Shown here in pieces: positions 1 through 8,391 of a stretch of 64,000 bases of DNA. This DNA is from a virus. Both the position numbers and the translations under genes were made by a program. Position 1 is the stretch's first letter. Each line of letters opens with the position of its first letter. The notes beneath the pieces are model-generated. The model made no database searches and was not told where the DNA came from. It saw only the letters and a program-made list of their open reading frames with translations. The stretch is from positions 31,016-95,015 of the IMG/VR virus record IMGVR_UViG_3300020152_000020, one strand, 5' to 3'.

Positions 1-2
1 CG

Positions 3-383
3 AATAGGCGCACGGTATTCGTGCATCAGATTGTGGCGTTGCTGTTTAAAGGGCCGTGCCCGCCCGGTCTTGTTGTGAATCACGAGAATGGGAATAAGCT
101 CGATTGCTGCGTTAAAAATCTGACGTACGTAACGTCTAGTGAGAACGCGCGGCACGCTTATCGGGTTCTGGGCCGTCAGCCAAGCCGGACGAATAAGGTT
201 CGCGGGAGCAAGCACCACTTCGCCCGGTTCACGGCTAAGGACGTTTTGAAAATTCGTGCGGCTGTTCGCGCGGGGGCGACGAAGGTGTCTCTCGCCCGTA
301 AGTATGGCGTCAGTGATTCCGCGATTGGCAAGGTTTGCAGCGGGGAAAACTGGGGCCATGTTGGAAACCCGATTACATCGTGA
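3..383 (+). CDS. HNH homing-endonuclease-like protein, 5' end cut by window edge
   Basis: The frame is already open at base 3. The first residues (RRTVFVHQIVALLFKGP) match the lead-in seen in phage HNH endonucleases, so the gene begins outside the window; GTG 21 is the first start codon visible. The core VVNHENGNKLDCCVKNLTYVT is the classical HNH N-H-x-D-G-N-x-x-N-L pattern. After it comes a basic linker and a helix-turn-helix-like tail (SLARKYGVSDSAIGKV), typical of NUMOD-type DNA-binding tails. Such genes are mobile, free-standing selfish elements that cut phage DNA. A strong terminator follows at 403. Confidence 0.75.
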   Translation, partial: NRRTVFVHQIVALLFKGPCPPGLVVNHENGNKLDCCVKNLTYVTSSENARHAYRVLGRQPSRTNKVRGSKHHFARFTAKDVLKIRAAVRAGATKVSLARKYGVSDSAIGKVCSGENWGHVGNPITS

Positions 384-402
384 TCGGGTTGCAGGGGGTG
401 TG

Positions 403-437
403 ACCGGGCGGCGGGGGTGCCGCCGCCCGGTTTTTTT
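403..437 (+). terminator. Rho-independent terminator
   Basis: A perfect 10-bp stem (ACCGGGCGGC with GCCGCCCGGT, 403-412 and 422-431) closes a 9-nt loop and is followed by a run of seven T. It ends the HNH transcript before the zinc-ribbon gene. Confidence 0.85.
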
Positions 438-457
438 GCCGCTTATGGGGTGCTACG

Positions 458-1261
458 ATGCCGAACGATTTGGATTCAGTGTTTTGCCCGTCCTGCGGAA
501 TGAAGACGCACCTTACCGCGTCTGGCCGAAGCATCTGTCCGAACTGTCTGGACCTGAAAGCAAAGCCGTACACGCTCGACCTGTCGCTCCCTGTGCTGCT
601 TGAGGCTCCGATCCCGCCGACTGAGAACCTGAGTTGCACCGTCTGTACGGAGCGCGCGACGCGGTATATCATCATAGCTTCGCACCGCCCGGTGTCGCTG
701 CTCTGCGAACTGCATTACAAAATGTTGCTCACGCAGGAAGTTGAGCGGTTCAAAGCGGGTGCAGCGGCGATGATGGGTCAGGTGACGAAGGCCGCGAGCA
801 TGTTCGATTTCGTGGCGCTTGAGATTTGCCTGCTCTCCATGATGTCGCTGCGGGACGCCGGGAAGAACGCGCAGTTCCGGGATGCGTACACTGCGGTCCC
901 GCTACCGGACGCTCCCGCTCCCAACCTTCAAAACATCGGCACGCAGACGGGCCGGATGCAGTCTGTGGTGCCGAACGAATCGGGGACAGCCAAGCCAGCG
1001 CGCCCGGTTCACTGCCCGCGCTGTGCGCAGGAACGCGGCGTTGCGATCCCGAAGGAATGCCCGCACGTGTCGCCGAACAAGGGCGGGTGCTGGTATTGCT
1101 GGATCGCTGATAACAAGTTGGTCTTTTGCAACGAATTCGATACGTATATCCATATCGACTGCATCAAGGCGCAGTTGGCAGCGTTGCCGCCCGGAACTGA
1201 AGACCCGGAACTTGCGGTGATCGCGGCGGAATTCAAGGAAGCTCTGGCTGAGGGCGGTTAA
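458..1261 (+). CDS. Zinc-ribbon-rich protein of unknown function
   Basis: A 267-aa protein that I do not recognise as a family. Three Cys clusters are visible: CPSCG/CPNC (residues 9-29), CTVC with CELH (about 66-91), and CPRC with later Cys pairs (about 186-230). These suggest two or three structural zinc ribbons. The start follows a GGGG Shine-Dalgarno about 7 nt upstream. The stop codon TAA lies inside a copy of the 15-bp palindrome, which also contains the ATG of the next gene, so translation of the two is probably coupled. It precedes the polymerase, which hints at a replication-associated role, but that is inference. Confidence 0.7.
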   Translation: MPNDLDSVFCPSCGMKTHLTASGRSICPNCLDLKAKPYTLDLSLPVLLEAPIPPTENLSCTVCTERATRYIIIASHRPVSLLCELHYKMLLTQEVERFKAGAAAMMGQVTKAASMFDFVALEICLLSMMSLRDAGKNAQFRDAYTAVPLPDAPAPNLQNIGTQTGRMQSVVPNESGTAKPARPVHCPRCAQERGVAIPKECPHVSPNKGGCWYCWIADNKLVFCNEFDTYIHIDCIKAQLAALPPGTEDPELAVIAAEFKEALAEGG

Positions 1262-1272
1262 CACAATGTCAA
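1258..1272. promoter_or_regulatory. 15-bp palindrome (operator-like), stop/start junction
   Basis: TTAACACAATGTCAA. It supplies the TAA stop of the gene ending at 1261 and the ATG-TCA start of the gene at 1266. Confidence 0.7.
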
Positions 1273-1493
1273 CCGGGAACCCTGAATGCTTTGGGAACGT
1301 GACGCGCAGCCGGGAGTGTAATGGCTGCGCGGTGAAGATGGAGTGCTACGAACAGCAGCAGACGGATTTGGCGGTGTACCTGCTCCCGAAGGACAGGCCC
1401 GCTCCGAAGGACGCACCGCCGAAGCCCGCCCGGTACGTGAAGGAAACGCCGACACCGAAGGTGAACGATGCCGCCGATCAAGAAGACGAATAA
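1266..1493 (+). CDS. Small Cys-rich protein upstream of DNA polymerase
   Basis: A 75-aa protein starting at the ATG embedded in the palindrome (ATG TCA). The N-terminal half carries ECFGNVTRSRECNGCAVKMECYE, a C-F-G ... C-x2-C-x5-C cluster like the short metal-binding motif of many phage and plasmid proteins. The C-terminal half is Pro/Lys/Asp-rich and probably disordered. It overlaps the polymerase start by 26 nt in a different frame, so the two are likely translated together. Function is unknown; an accessory factor of the replication module is possible. Confidence 0.7.
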   Translation: MSTGNPECFGNVTRSRECNGCAVKMECYEQQQTDLAVYLLPKDRPAPKDAPPKPARYVKETPTPKVNDAADQEDE

Positions 1494-4400
1494 CGGGGTC
1501 GCTATCGCGGCTCCCGCTGCGATCAAGAAGCCTGTGCTGGCGAAGCCGGGGGCCAAGCCCGCCGAAGCGCCTGTGCTGTCGCTGCGTCCGCTGGTCAAGT
1601 GCGGCCCGAAGGTCGATAAAAGCGGCTGCGGGTGGTGTCCGCTCATGCCGTTCGCTCTCGACTTCGACCGCTTCAAGGCGGGGTATCAACGCGACGCGAC
1701 GAAGATTCTGGCGAAAGAAAAAGAAGGGCATCTGATCCGCAACCGGAACGTCCGCGAAGAGTGGACCGAAGTGGACATTCTTTTCGTCGGCGAGGCTCCC
1801 GGCGCGGACGAGGATAAGCAGGGCCTGCCGTTCGTCGGTCGTGCTGGCAAGTTACTACGGGACGCGATCAAGGAGATGGTCGAGGTTCCGCCCGAACGTA
1901 TCGGCTTCACCAGTCTCGTGCGCTGCCGCCCGCCACGTAACCGCGAGCCAAACGGAACGGAGAAGGTGTCGTGCGCCCCGGAACTGGTTCGCGAGATCGC
2001 GGCCCGCAAGCCGAAGGTCATCGTGGCGATGGGGAACCACGGGCTTGAGTTCTTGACCGGACAGTCCGGCATCACGACCATGTGCGGTAAGGTGCTCCGC
2101 ACGATCCGTGAAGATGTCGCGAAGCTCCCGGTGGTCGGCTGTCTCAATCCGCTTTACGTGCTCCGCATGGATCACGAGATGGAGAAGTTTCTCAAGGCTA
2201 TCGGTCTGGCATCGGACGTGGCGCTGGGGAAGTACGAAGCGCCGCACGGGATGGGCACGTACAAGGTGCTCACCGAACTGTCCGACGTGCGGAAGATGTT
2301 CGAGAAGTTCCGCAAAGACAAGCGGGTGACTACGTTCGACACGGAAACAGGCGCGCTGACGCCGTTCCAGAGCAAGTTCCCCGCGCTGCTGTGCTTCAGC
2401 TTTTCCAATGGCGAGTTCACCGGGTACACGGTTCCGTACGATCATCCTGATTCGCCGTGGCGCGTCGGTGGCCCGAAGGCGAAAGAGCGCCCGGCGCTGA
2501 CAAAGCTGCTGGTCGATTACTTCATTGATCCCAAGATCGAGAAGGTCGCCCAAAACGAGAAGTTCGACCGCCAGCACATTCGCGCGGCGCTGGGCGTGGA
2601 GCCTGTGCGCGTCGTCCGGGACACGATGATAACGCATCTGGTCACTGACGAAACGCGCGGCACCCACGGCTTGAAAATCCTGTCGTACTCGTTCACGGGC
2701 ATGGGTGGCTACGAGAGGCCGCTGGAACATTACATCGAGACGCATCGCGAAGCGGACCCGGAAGCTGGCGGATCGTACGCCAACATTCCGGGCGATGTCT
2801 TGTTCCCGTACGCCGCGATGGACGCCGACGTGACGTGGCGCACCGACGAGGGGTTGCAGAAAATCCCGGAGTACGCCAACAACAAAAAGTTGCAGAACAT
2901 CGCCACGTTCTACTTGCCGGAGTTGTCCCGCGTGCTCGCCGACATGGAGTACGAGGGCGCGAAGATCAACAAGGAAGTCGCGAAAAAGCTGGACGTGAAG
3001 TACAGCGGTGAAATGAAGAAAAAGACGCAGGATATTTCGAACGATCCCTGCGTGAAGAAGTTCGTGGACGACCGTCGCCGGAAGCTGGTCAACGAGTTGC
3101 CCGCGCCCAAGTTTTACAAGAACGGCAAGCCGCGCCCGCCCACGAAGGCGTTCCAAGAGGCACACAATTTTGAGTTCAATCCGGGTTCAACTGACCAGCT
3201 TCGCGAAGTCCTGTTCGATTACTACGACCTGAAGCCTGTCGAAATGACGGACACCGGGTTTGAGAAGCTGGTCGCCCGGCATAAGCGCCTGAACGACGAA
3301 GCGAAGGCTGACGGCAAAGAGGGGCCGAACTTCTCCAACGTGGTGAACGCCGCCATTGAGAAACGGGAGTGGGAGTTCTTCACGACGAAGGCCGACGTGC
3401 TCCACGAGTACGAGCGGCAGAAGAATCCGCTGGCGAACCACATTTTGCAGTATCGTGACGCGCAGGTTATGCACGGCACTTTCGTCACGCCGCTGCTCCA
3501 CAAGCTCGACCCTCTGGACAAAATTCACGGCACGTTCCTGATCCACGGCACCGTCACTGGCCGTCTGTCGTCTGCCGATCCCAACTTGCAGAACATCCCG
3601 AACAAGGGCGGCGGGTTGATTAAACAGGCGTACGTCTCCCGGTTCGGAGACGAGGGCGTCCTGCTGAACGTGGACTTTTCGCAGATCGAATTGCGCGTCG
3701 CTGCGGCGTACTACCGCGAACCGACGATGATTCAGGCGTACCTCGACAACGCCGACTTGCACACGCTCACGGCGGCTGACATCGCCTTCCCGGCGCTGGC
3801 TCCCGCCGCGCGTCTGGCCGCGTTTAAGAAGCTCCCGAAGGACGAGCAGAAACAATGGCGTACGCGCGCGAAGCGCGTGAACTTCGGCGTGCTGTACGGT
3901 GGTGGCCCGCCCGCGTTGCAGACCACGCTGAAGAAGGACGGCGTGTTCGTGACGGTCGAGGAATGTCAGAAGCTGATCGACCTGTACTTCAAGGCCCGCC
4001 CGGCGCTGAAGAAGGGCATCGAGAAGCTGGAAGAGAAGGTCCGGCGCACCGGGTACTTGGAGTCGTTCACGGGTCGCCGTCGCCGCATCCCGGAAGTGTT
4101 CAGCGAAGACGAGCAGCTTGTGGCCCGCGCGCTACGGCAGTCGGTGAACTTCCCGATTCAGTCCGGCGCAGGCGACATGACGCTTATGGCGCTGATCCTG
4201 ATTCACCGCGTCTTGAAGGCCGAAGGGTTCAAGTCGCGCGTGATCCTGACTGTGCACGACTCGCTGGTGTTCGACTGCCACGTGGACGAGTTGTTCGAAG
4301 TCGCCCGGCTGGCGAAAGAAGTCATGGAAAACATTCCGTCGCTGTCGGACGAAGTGTTGCCCGGTCTTGACTGGTCTTGGCTGCACCCGGTGCCGATTGT

Positions 4401-4593
4401 CGCGGAATGCGAAGCGGGGCCGTCGTGGGGCCAGATGGTCGAGTTCGATCCGACGACCATCGAGACGGGTCTCACCGACGATGCTCCGCTTATCGGCCTG
4501 AACGACAAGCAAAAGGAAGACCTGCTACGCAAGCCTGTTAACGTGGACGAACTGTGGGAAGCGTTCGCGTTCAAGCTGAAGAAGGCGGTGTGA
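1468..4593 (+). CDS. Family A DNA polymerase with N-terminal uracil-DNA-glycosylase-like domain
   Basis: 1,041 aa in three parts. Residues about 40-250 form a family-4-type UDG domain: GEAPGADEDKQGLPFVGRAG (108-127) and four cysteines placed for a 4Fe-4S cluster (C54, C57, C153, C169). The motif that normally reads HP(A/S) is here LNPLYVLR, so the key His is Asn. Residues about 285-500 are a DEDD 3'-5' exonuclease: DTET (291-294), NEKFD, YAAMD. Residues about 550-1000 are a Pol I polymerase: motif A VDFSQIELR (about 735), motif B RAKRVNFGVLYGG (about 800), motif C VHDS (about 928). UDG-polymerase fusions are known from SPO1-like phages. It is the replicative polymerase of the phage. Alternative: the UDG part only binds uracil rather than excising it. 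Confidence 0.93.
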   Translation: MPPIKKTNNGVAIAAPAAIKKPVLAKPGAKPAEAPVLSLRPLVKCGPKVDKSGCGWCPLMPFALDFDRFKAGYQRDATKILAKEKEGHLIRNRNVREEWTEVDILFVGEAPGADEDKQGLPFVGRAGKLLRDAIKEMVEVPPERIGFTSLVRCRPPRNREPNGTEKVSCAPELVREIAARKPKVIVAMGNHGLEFLTGQSGITTMCGKVLRTIREDVAKLPVVGCLNPLYVLRMDHEMEKFLKAIGLASDVALGKYEAPHGMGTYKVLTELSDVRKMFEKFRKDKRVTTFDTETGALTPFQSKFPALLCFSFSNGEFTGYTVPYDHPDSPWRVGGPKAKERPALTKLLVDYFIDPKIEKVAQNEKFDRQHIRAALGVEPVRVVRDTMITHLVTDETRGTHGLKILSYSFTGMGGYERPLEHYIETHREADPEAGGSYANIPGDVLFPYAAMDADVTWRTDEGLQKIPEYANNKKLQNIATFYLPELSRVLADMEYEGAKINKEVAKKLDVKYSGEMKKKTQDISNDPCVKKFVDDRRRKLVNELPAPKFYKNGKPRPPTKAFQEAHNFEFNPGSTDQLREVLFDYYDLKPVEMTDTGFEKLVARHKRLNDEAKADGKEGPNFSNVVNAAIEKREWEFFTTKADVLHEYERQKNPLANHILQYRDAQVMHGTFVTPLLHKLDPLDKIHGTFLIHGTVTGRLSSADPNLQNIPNKGGGLIKQAYVSRFGDEGVLLNVDFSQIELRVAAAYYREPTMIQAYLDNADLHTLTAADIAFPALAPAARLAAFKKLPKDEQKQWRTRAKRVNFGVLYGGGPPALQTTLKKDGVFVTVEECQKLIDLYFKARPALKKGIEKLEEKVRRTGYLESFTGRRRRIPEVFSEDEQLVARALRQSVNFPIQSGAGDMTLMALILIHRVLKAEGFKSRVILTVHDSLVFDCHVDELFEVARLAKEVMENIPSLSDEVLPGLDWSWLHPVPIVAECEAGPSWGQMVEFDPTTIETGLTDDAPLIGLNDKQKEDLLRKPVNVDELWEAFAFKLKKAV

Positions 4594-5312
4594 TGATGGG
4601 ACGGGTTGCGAAGTTGGACCTGACTGGAAAACGTTTCGGTAAACTACGGGTCGTGCGCCGGGCTGCGGAGCGGTCGCCGAAGCACGTACACTGGCTGTGC
4701 GTCTGTGATTGCCTGACGCCGCGTGTCGTGCGCGCCGACGATCTGGATAAGAAGACGCCGGGGTTCGACCGTTGTGTGCTCTGTATGCGGGAGTTGCGCG
4801 CAAGCCGCCCGGCTCCGTTTAAGCGTCCTGACCCGGTGCTGACGAATAAGATCGACAAGGCTCTGTACGCTGCGTGGCTGCGCATGATGCTGCGCTGTTA
4901 TGATCCCTTGCATGCTCCGTATCCGAAGTATGGCGGCGCAGGGATGACTGTTTGCGCTCGCTGGCGAACGGGGAAGTGGTTCGGGTTTCACAACTTTTTG
5001 GTGGACATGAAGCCGTCGTTTAAGCTGGGGTTGTCGTTGAACCGGATTGACAATGACCGCCTTGAGTCCGGGTACTGCCCGGCGAATTGCAACTGGCTGA
5101 CAAAGAAACAGCAGCAGCAGTGGAAGCGGAACACGTCGCTACATATCATCCGGGGTGTGATGTACAGCCTGAGTCAGTTGGCGAAGCTGACGGGCATCGG
5201 AATCGGGGAGTTGAAGTCGCGGTTGAAAGCGAAATGGACGATCTGGCACGCGATTGTTGAACCGTACGTCCGCAGAGGTAAGGTCGTGTATCCACGACCG
5301 CTTCCGGCTTGA
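4593..5312 (+). CDS. HNH/AP2-type selfish DNA-binding protein
   Basis: 239 aa. ATG 4593 overlaps the polymerase stop codon. The N-terminus (DLTGKRFGKLRVV ... WLCVCDC ... CVLC) and the middle (AAWLRMMLRCYD ... YPKYGGAGMTVCARW ... LSLNRIDNDRLESGYCPANCNWLT) match a widespread phage family usually annotated as HNH-like or AP2-domain proteins, often mobile. RIDND ... YCPANCNW resembles an HNH-like metal-binding core. Its insertion between polymerase and helicase, and the return of phage-like genes just after an operator, fit a selfish gene. Catalytic activity is not certain from the sequence. Confidence 0.65.
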   Translation: MMGRVAKLDLTGKRFGKLRVVRRAAERSPKHVHWLCVCDCLTPRVVRADDLDKKTPGFDRCVLCMRELRASRPAPFKRPDPVLTNKIDKALYAAWLRMMLRCYDPLHAPYPKYGGAGMTVCARWRTGKWFGFHNFLVDMKPSFKLGLSLNRIDNDRLESGYCPANCNWLTKKQQQQWKRNTSLHIIRGVMYSLSQLAKLTGIGIGELKSRLKAKWTIWHAIVEPYVRRGKVVYPRPLPA

Positions 5313-5327
5313 TTGACATTATGTTAA
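5313..5327. promoter_or_regulatory. 15-bp palindrome (operator-like)
   Basis: TTGACATTATGTTAA, immediately after the stop at 5312 and 12 bp before the helicase start. It overlaps the position where a promoter or RBS region would lie. Confidence 0.65.
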
Positions 5328-5339
5328 AGGGGGGTCCGC

Positions 5340-6521
5340 ATGGCAGCGCCAGCGCCTGTGAAGAAAAAAGAGTTTAAGCCGACGTTCTCGCCGGACCAAC
5401 AGGCGGCGGTGGACGCGATCATGGACGGCACGGGGCCGTTCTTTCTGACGGGCGAGGCTGGCTCCGGCAAGTCGTACATCATCAAGTATCTGCGGCAGAC
5501 GCTTCCGAACGTGTCTGTCACGGCGACTACGGGCATGGCTGCGCAGTTGATCGAAGGGGCCACCTTGCATAGCTGGGCGTCGATCCACCCGCAGCTTGGC
5601 GTCGTCAACTCGTTCCCGGCGAAGATGCGCGTGGTCGAGACTGAAACGCTGGTCGTGGACGAAGTGAGCATGATGTCCGCGTCGCTGCTCGACCAGTTGT
5701 GGGAGCGGTTCCGCAAGTCGGAGCACACGCCGAAGGTGATTCTGGTCGGAGACTTTTTGCAGCTACCCCCTGTCGAGGGGCAGTTCGCGTTTCAGTCGCC
5801 GATCTGGCAAGACGTGACGATGCTCCGGCTCACGACCAATCACCGCCAGAAAGGCGATGACGGGTTCCTCGACGCGCTGAATGATCTGCGGGTCGGCAAG
5901 TACAGCGAGCGGCTGCGGGCGTTGCTGGCTGAACGGACGTTCGCTGAACTGCCGGACGACTGCACGCAGTTGTACGCGCACCGCGCCAGCGTGGACGATC
6001 TCAACGAGGAAAAGCTCGAAGCTCTGGCGGGCGAAGAGGCAATCTTCGAGCGTGAGATTTGGACGCACCCGAAGTCGGTCGGCGAAGTGGACTACGACCG
6101 CTTCCGGTTCCCGCATCTTCTGCGGTTGAAGCTGGGCGCTCGTGTTGTGTTGCTGACGAACACGGCGGCGTGGGTCAACGGCTCGACGGGGACGGTCACG
6201 GGGATCGAAGACAATCTGGTCAAGGTCCTGCTCGACAATGGCCGGGAAGTGAACGTGCCGCCCGCTGTGGAGAAGCTGATGGACGCGCATCAGGAAACGG
6301 TCGCGACGGCCAATCAGTTTCCGATGATGCTGGCGTGGGCGCTGACGGTCCACAAAGCGCAGGGCATGACGATGGATCGCGTCGGCGTCTGCCTGAACAA
6401 CCACTTCGCGTCGGGTCAGACGTATGTGGCGCTGTCCCGGTGCCGGAGCAAGGAAGGGCTGTATCTCACAGGGAAGTTCGGGTACGTCCCGGTGAGTCGT
6501 CTGGTTCTCAAATACGCATAG
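5340..6521 (+). CDS. SF1 helicase, RecD/Pif1-Dda-like
   Basis: 393 aa. Walker A GEAGSGKS (38-45), TTGMAAQLI (motif Ia region), VVDEVSMM (Walker B), LVGDFLQLPPVEG (motif III), and C-terminal HKAQGMTMDRVGV and YVALSRCRS (motifs V/VI) identify an SF1B DNA helicase of the RecD/Pif1/Dda group. It would unwind DNA at phage forks or strip proteins from DNA during replication and recombination. The start has a strong GGGGGG Shine-Dalgarno 6 nt upstream, directly behind the operator. It heads the recombination cluster (UvsY-like, SSB, RecA). Confidence 0.9.
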   Translation: MAAPAPVKKKEFKPTFSPDQQAAVDAIMDGTGPFFLTGEAGSGKSYIIKYLRQTLPNVSVTATTGMAAQLIEGATLHSWASIHPQLGVVNSFPAKMRVVETETLVVDEVSMMSASLLDQLWERFRKSEHTPKVILVGDFLQLPPVEGQFAFQSPIWQDVTMLRLTTNHRQKGDDGFLDALNDLRVGKYSERLRALLAERTFAELPDDCTQLYAHRASVDDLNEEKLEALAGEEAIFEREIWTHPKSVGEVDYDRFRFPHLLRLKLGARVVLLTNTAAWVNGSTGTVTGIEDNLVKVLLDNGREVNVPPAVEKLMDAHQETVATANQFPMMLAWALTVHKAQGMTMDRVGVCLNNHFASGQTYVALSRCRSKEGLYLTGKFGYVPVSRLVLKYA

Positions 6522-6532
6522 GATTCGCGCGC

Positions 6533-7021
6533 ATGGCTGCACCGCAGAAGAAAACGAAACACGGGGAAGACTACCTGTCGTCGCTGGAACGGATCGAGAT
6601 TCGTCTCGAAAACGGCGAGAAGGTGGACTTCTCTTGGGAGACGGAACTGTCGATCCCGGACGGTCCCGACGAGCAGTTGCGCGCTGCCCGCAAGGCTCCC
6701 GCCCGGCTGGCGTTCTTTGCGTACCAAGCTGAACGGATGCTCCACAAGGTTCGCACCCTTGAAGGTGAGTTAGCGGAGAACGAAGGCTTGGCGGATTTGA
6801 CTTGGCGTAAATACTACGAGGAACACACGAGCGAAGAGTACACAGAGCAAATGATCCGCTCCCGGATCGCGATGGATGGAAAAGTAAAAACTACGAAAAT
6901 TAACTTGAACTACGCGAGAAAGTGTTATGGTTATTTGCGCGCACTACGGGACAGTCTGGACCACCGGGTCTACGTCCTGAACGCGTTGGTCGGCCAAAAG
7001 CCAAACGCCAATCGGGACTGA
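6533..7021 (+). CDS. Possible UvsY-like recombination mediator
   Basis: 162 aa, ATG at 6533. The predicted protein is mostly charged helices. The layout of a helical region (RLAFFAYQAERMLHKVRTLEGEL), a central Tyr/Glu-rich segment, and a C-terminal stretch ending in TTKINLNYARKCYGYLRALRDSL recalls T4 UvsY, which loads UvsX on SSB-coated ssDNA. No catalytic motif is expected. The main support is context: the next genes are a gp32-like SSB and RecA/UvsX, the exact partners of UvsY. Sequence similarity is weak by eye, so an unrelated coiled-coil protein remains possible. Confidence 0.45.
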   Translation: MAAPQKKTKHGEDYLSSLERIEIRLENGEKVDFSWETELSIPDGPDEQLRAARKAPARLAFFAYQAERMLHKVRTLEGELAENEGLADLTWRKYYEEHTSEEYTEQMIRSRIAMDGKVKTTKINLNYARKCYGYLRALRDSLDHRVYVLNALVGQKPNANRD

Positions 7022-7069
7022 GTTCCCACAAGGCAAACGGCAGTAGGCCAAAACTAGAAAGGGGCGATC

Positions 7070-8308
7070 ATGCCTAAGAAAGTGTCCGCCGAAGTTCTCA
7101 ACAAGTTGCGCAGCCAGCAGAAGGAAATGGGTGGTGGTTTAATTATCACCAACAAGAACTTCACCAAGCTCCGCTGCCGCATCCTGCCCATCGCCGAAGA
7201 CGCTCCCGGTAAAGAGTACATCGGCCTGTACTGCGAGTCGCTGAAGAAGGGCACCACGTCGCCCCGCACCTTCGGCAATAAGTGCCCCGTGATGGATTAC
7301 ATCGACAAGGTGAAGCGCACGGGCGAGAAGGACGAAAAGGAACACGTCAAGAACTACGTCAACATCCAGCGCGAATACTGGATGGGCGTGGTGTCGCAGG
7401 AAGATCGCGACACCCGTGAGTCGAACGCCGTGGCGATCCGCATTCTGTGCGCGAAGCGTTCGGTGTACGAAGAAATCATCAAGTTCATGATGGACGAAGA
7501 TGACGGCGAAGACATCACTGATCCGAAGGAAGGGCGCGACATCCGGGTGAAGAAGGAAGGCTCCGGGATGGACACGCAGTGGACGGTGAAGTTCCTCGAC
7601 CGCGAGCCTGTGTCGAACGACGAAGACTACGTCTCCGCGTTCGTCGAAGCCGCCAAGGGCTTCAACGTCGAAGACCACTTCTTCAAGGTGGACTATGACA
7701 CGTTGGGTGAGATTTACACCAACCTGACGGGTGAGCCGATCCCGGATGAATACCTCGAAGGCGTTGACACAAAGTCATCCGGCAAAAAGTCGGGCGGCAA
7801 GGTGTCGAAGGTGGTCACGAAGGACGACGACGAAGACGACAAGCCCGCTGCTGCTCCGGCCAAGTCGAGCAAGCCCGCTACGGCTGGCCCGGCGAAGAAG
7901 AAGACGGTTGAAACCGAACCGGAACCCGAAGCCGACGAGGCTGCTGAGTTCCCGCGCGAAGGTGCTCGCTGCTCGTTCAAGGACGCGGACGGCAACGACA
8001 TCGAAGCCGAAGTGCTCAAGCAGAACGAAGACGGTTCGTGGGACGTGAAGGACACCACGGGCGAAGTCTGGGGCGTCAACGCGGACGATCTGACGGAGAT
8101 CGCGGCGGAAGAAGCGGAACCGGAAGCCGAACCCGAAGCGGAAGAAGAAGCGCCCGCTCCGGCCCCGGCTAAGAAGGGTCCGGTCGCGAAGGGCGGCGGT
8201 ACTCCGGCTGCTCCGGCGAAGCCCGCCACTCCGGCTGGTCCGCGCAAGCCGACCCCGACGAAGGCGTCCGGTTCGATCAAGGATCGTCTGGCTTCGGCCA
8301 AGAAGTAA
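7070..8308 (+). CDS. gp32-like single-stranded DNA-binding protein
   Basis: 412 aa with a strong GGGG Shine-Dalgarno. Residues about 1-230 (KFTKLRCRILPIAED ... FGNKCPVMDYID ... TQWTVKFLDREP) have the look of T4 gp32-type OB-fold SSBs, with CPVMDYID near the usual zinc/OB region. The tail holds an Ala/Pro/Lys linker, a small SH3/Tudor-like segment (ARCSFKDADGNDIEAEVLKQ, about 300-345), a run of acidic residues, and finally GSIKDRLASAKK. Acidic tails recruit partners in known SSBs. The terminal SIKDRL recurs at the start of the neighbouring RecA (SLKDRM). It coats ssDNA during replication and recombination. A terminator follows. One degenerate palindrome lies inside the gene at 7764. Confidence 0.8.
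   Translation: MPKKVSAEVLNKLRSQQKEMGGGLIITNKNFTKLRCRILPIAEDAPGKEYIGLYCESLKKGTTSPRTFGNKCPVMDYIDKVKRTGEKDEKEHVKNYVNIQREYWMGVVSQEDRDTRESNAVAIRILCAKRSVYEEIIKFMMDEDDGEDITDPKEGRDIRVKKEGSGMDTQWTVKFLDREPVSNDEDYVSAFVEAAKGFNVEDHFFKVDYDTLGEIYTNLTGEPIPDEYLEGVDTKSSGKKSGGKVSKVVTKDDDEDDKPAAAPAKSSKPATAGPAKKKTVETEPEPEADEAAEFPREGARCSFKDADGNDIEAEVLKQNEDGSWDVKDTTGEVWGVNADDLTEIAAEEAEPEAEPEAEEEAPAPAPAKKGPVAKGGGTPAAPAKPATPAGPRKPTPTKASGSIKDRLASAKK
7764..7778. promoter_or_regulatory. Degenerate copy of the 15-bp palindrome, intragenic
   Basis: TTGACACAAAGTCAT within the SSB gene, read as V-D-T-K-S-S. It is weaker than most copies. Confidence 0.4.
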
Positions 8309-8321
8309 CGCACGCACTACC

Positions 8322-8358
8322 GGGCAGGGGGCGCTAGGTGCCCCCTGCCCTTCTCTTT
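8322..8358 (+). terminator. Rho-independent terminator
   Basis: A perfect 11-bp stem GGGCAGGGGGC (8322-8332) pairs with GCCCCCTGCCC (8340-8350), loop of 7 nt, then TTCTCTTT. It lets the SSB gene be expressed apart from RecA. Confidence 0.85.
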
Positions 8359-8391
8359 GATACGTCCCTCTTTCCATCGGAAGGAAACGTG

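Noticed and set aside
1855-3165. Long open frames on the minus strand, for example 436 codons opposite the polymerase and 745 codons opposite the ParB-like gene
   Set aside because: They are mirror frames of clear plus-strand genes, rich in Arg/His/Gln/Val as expected from GC-rich antisense, with no motifs and no RBS. No minus-strand gene is supported.
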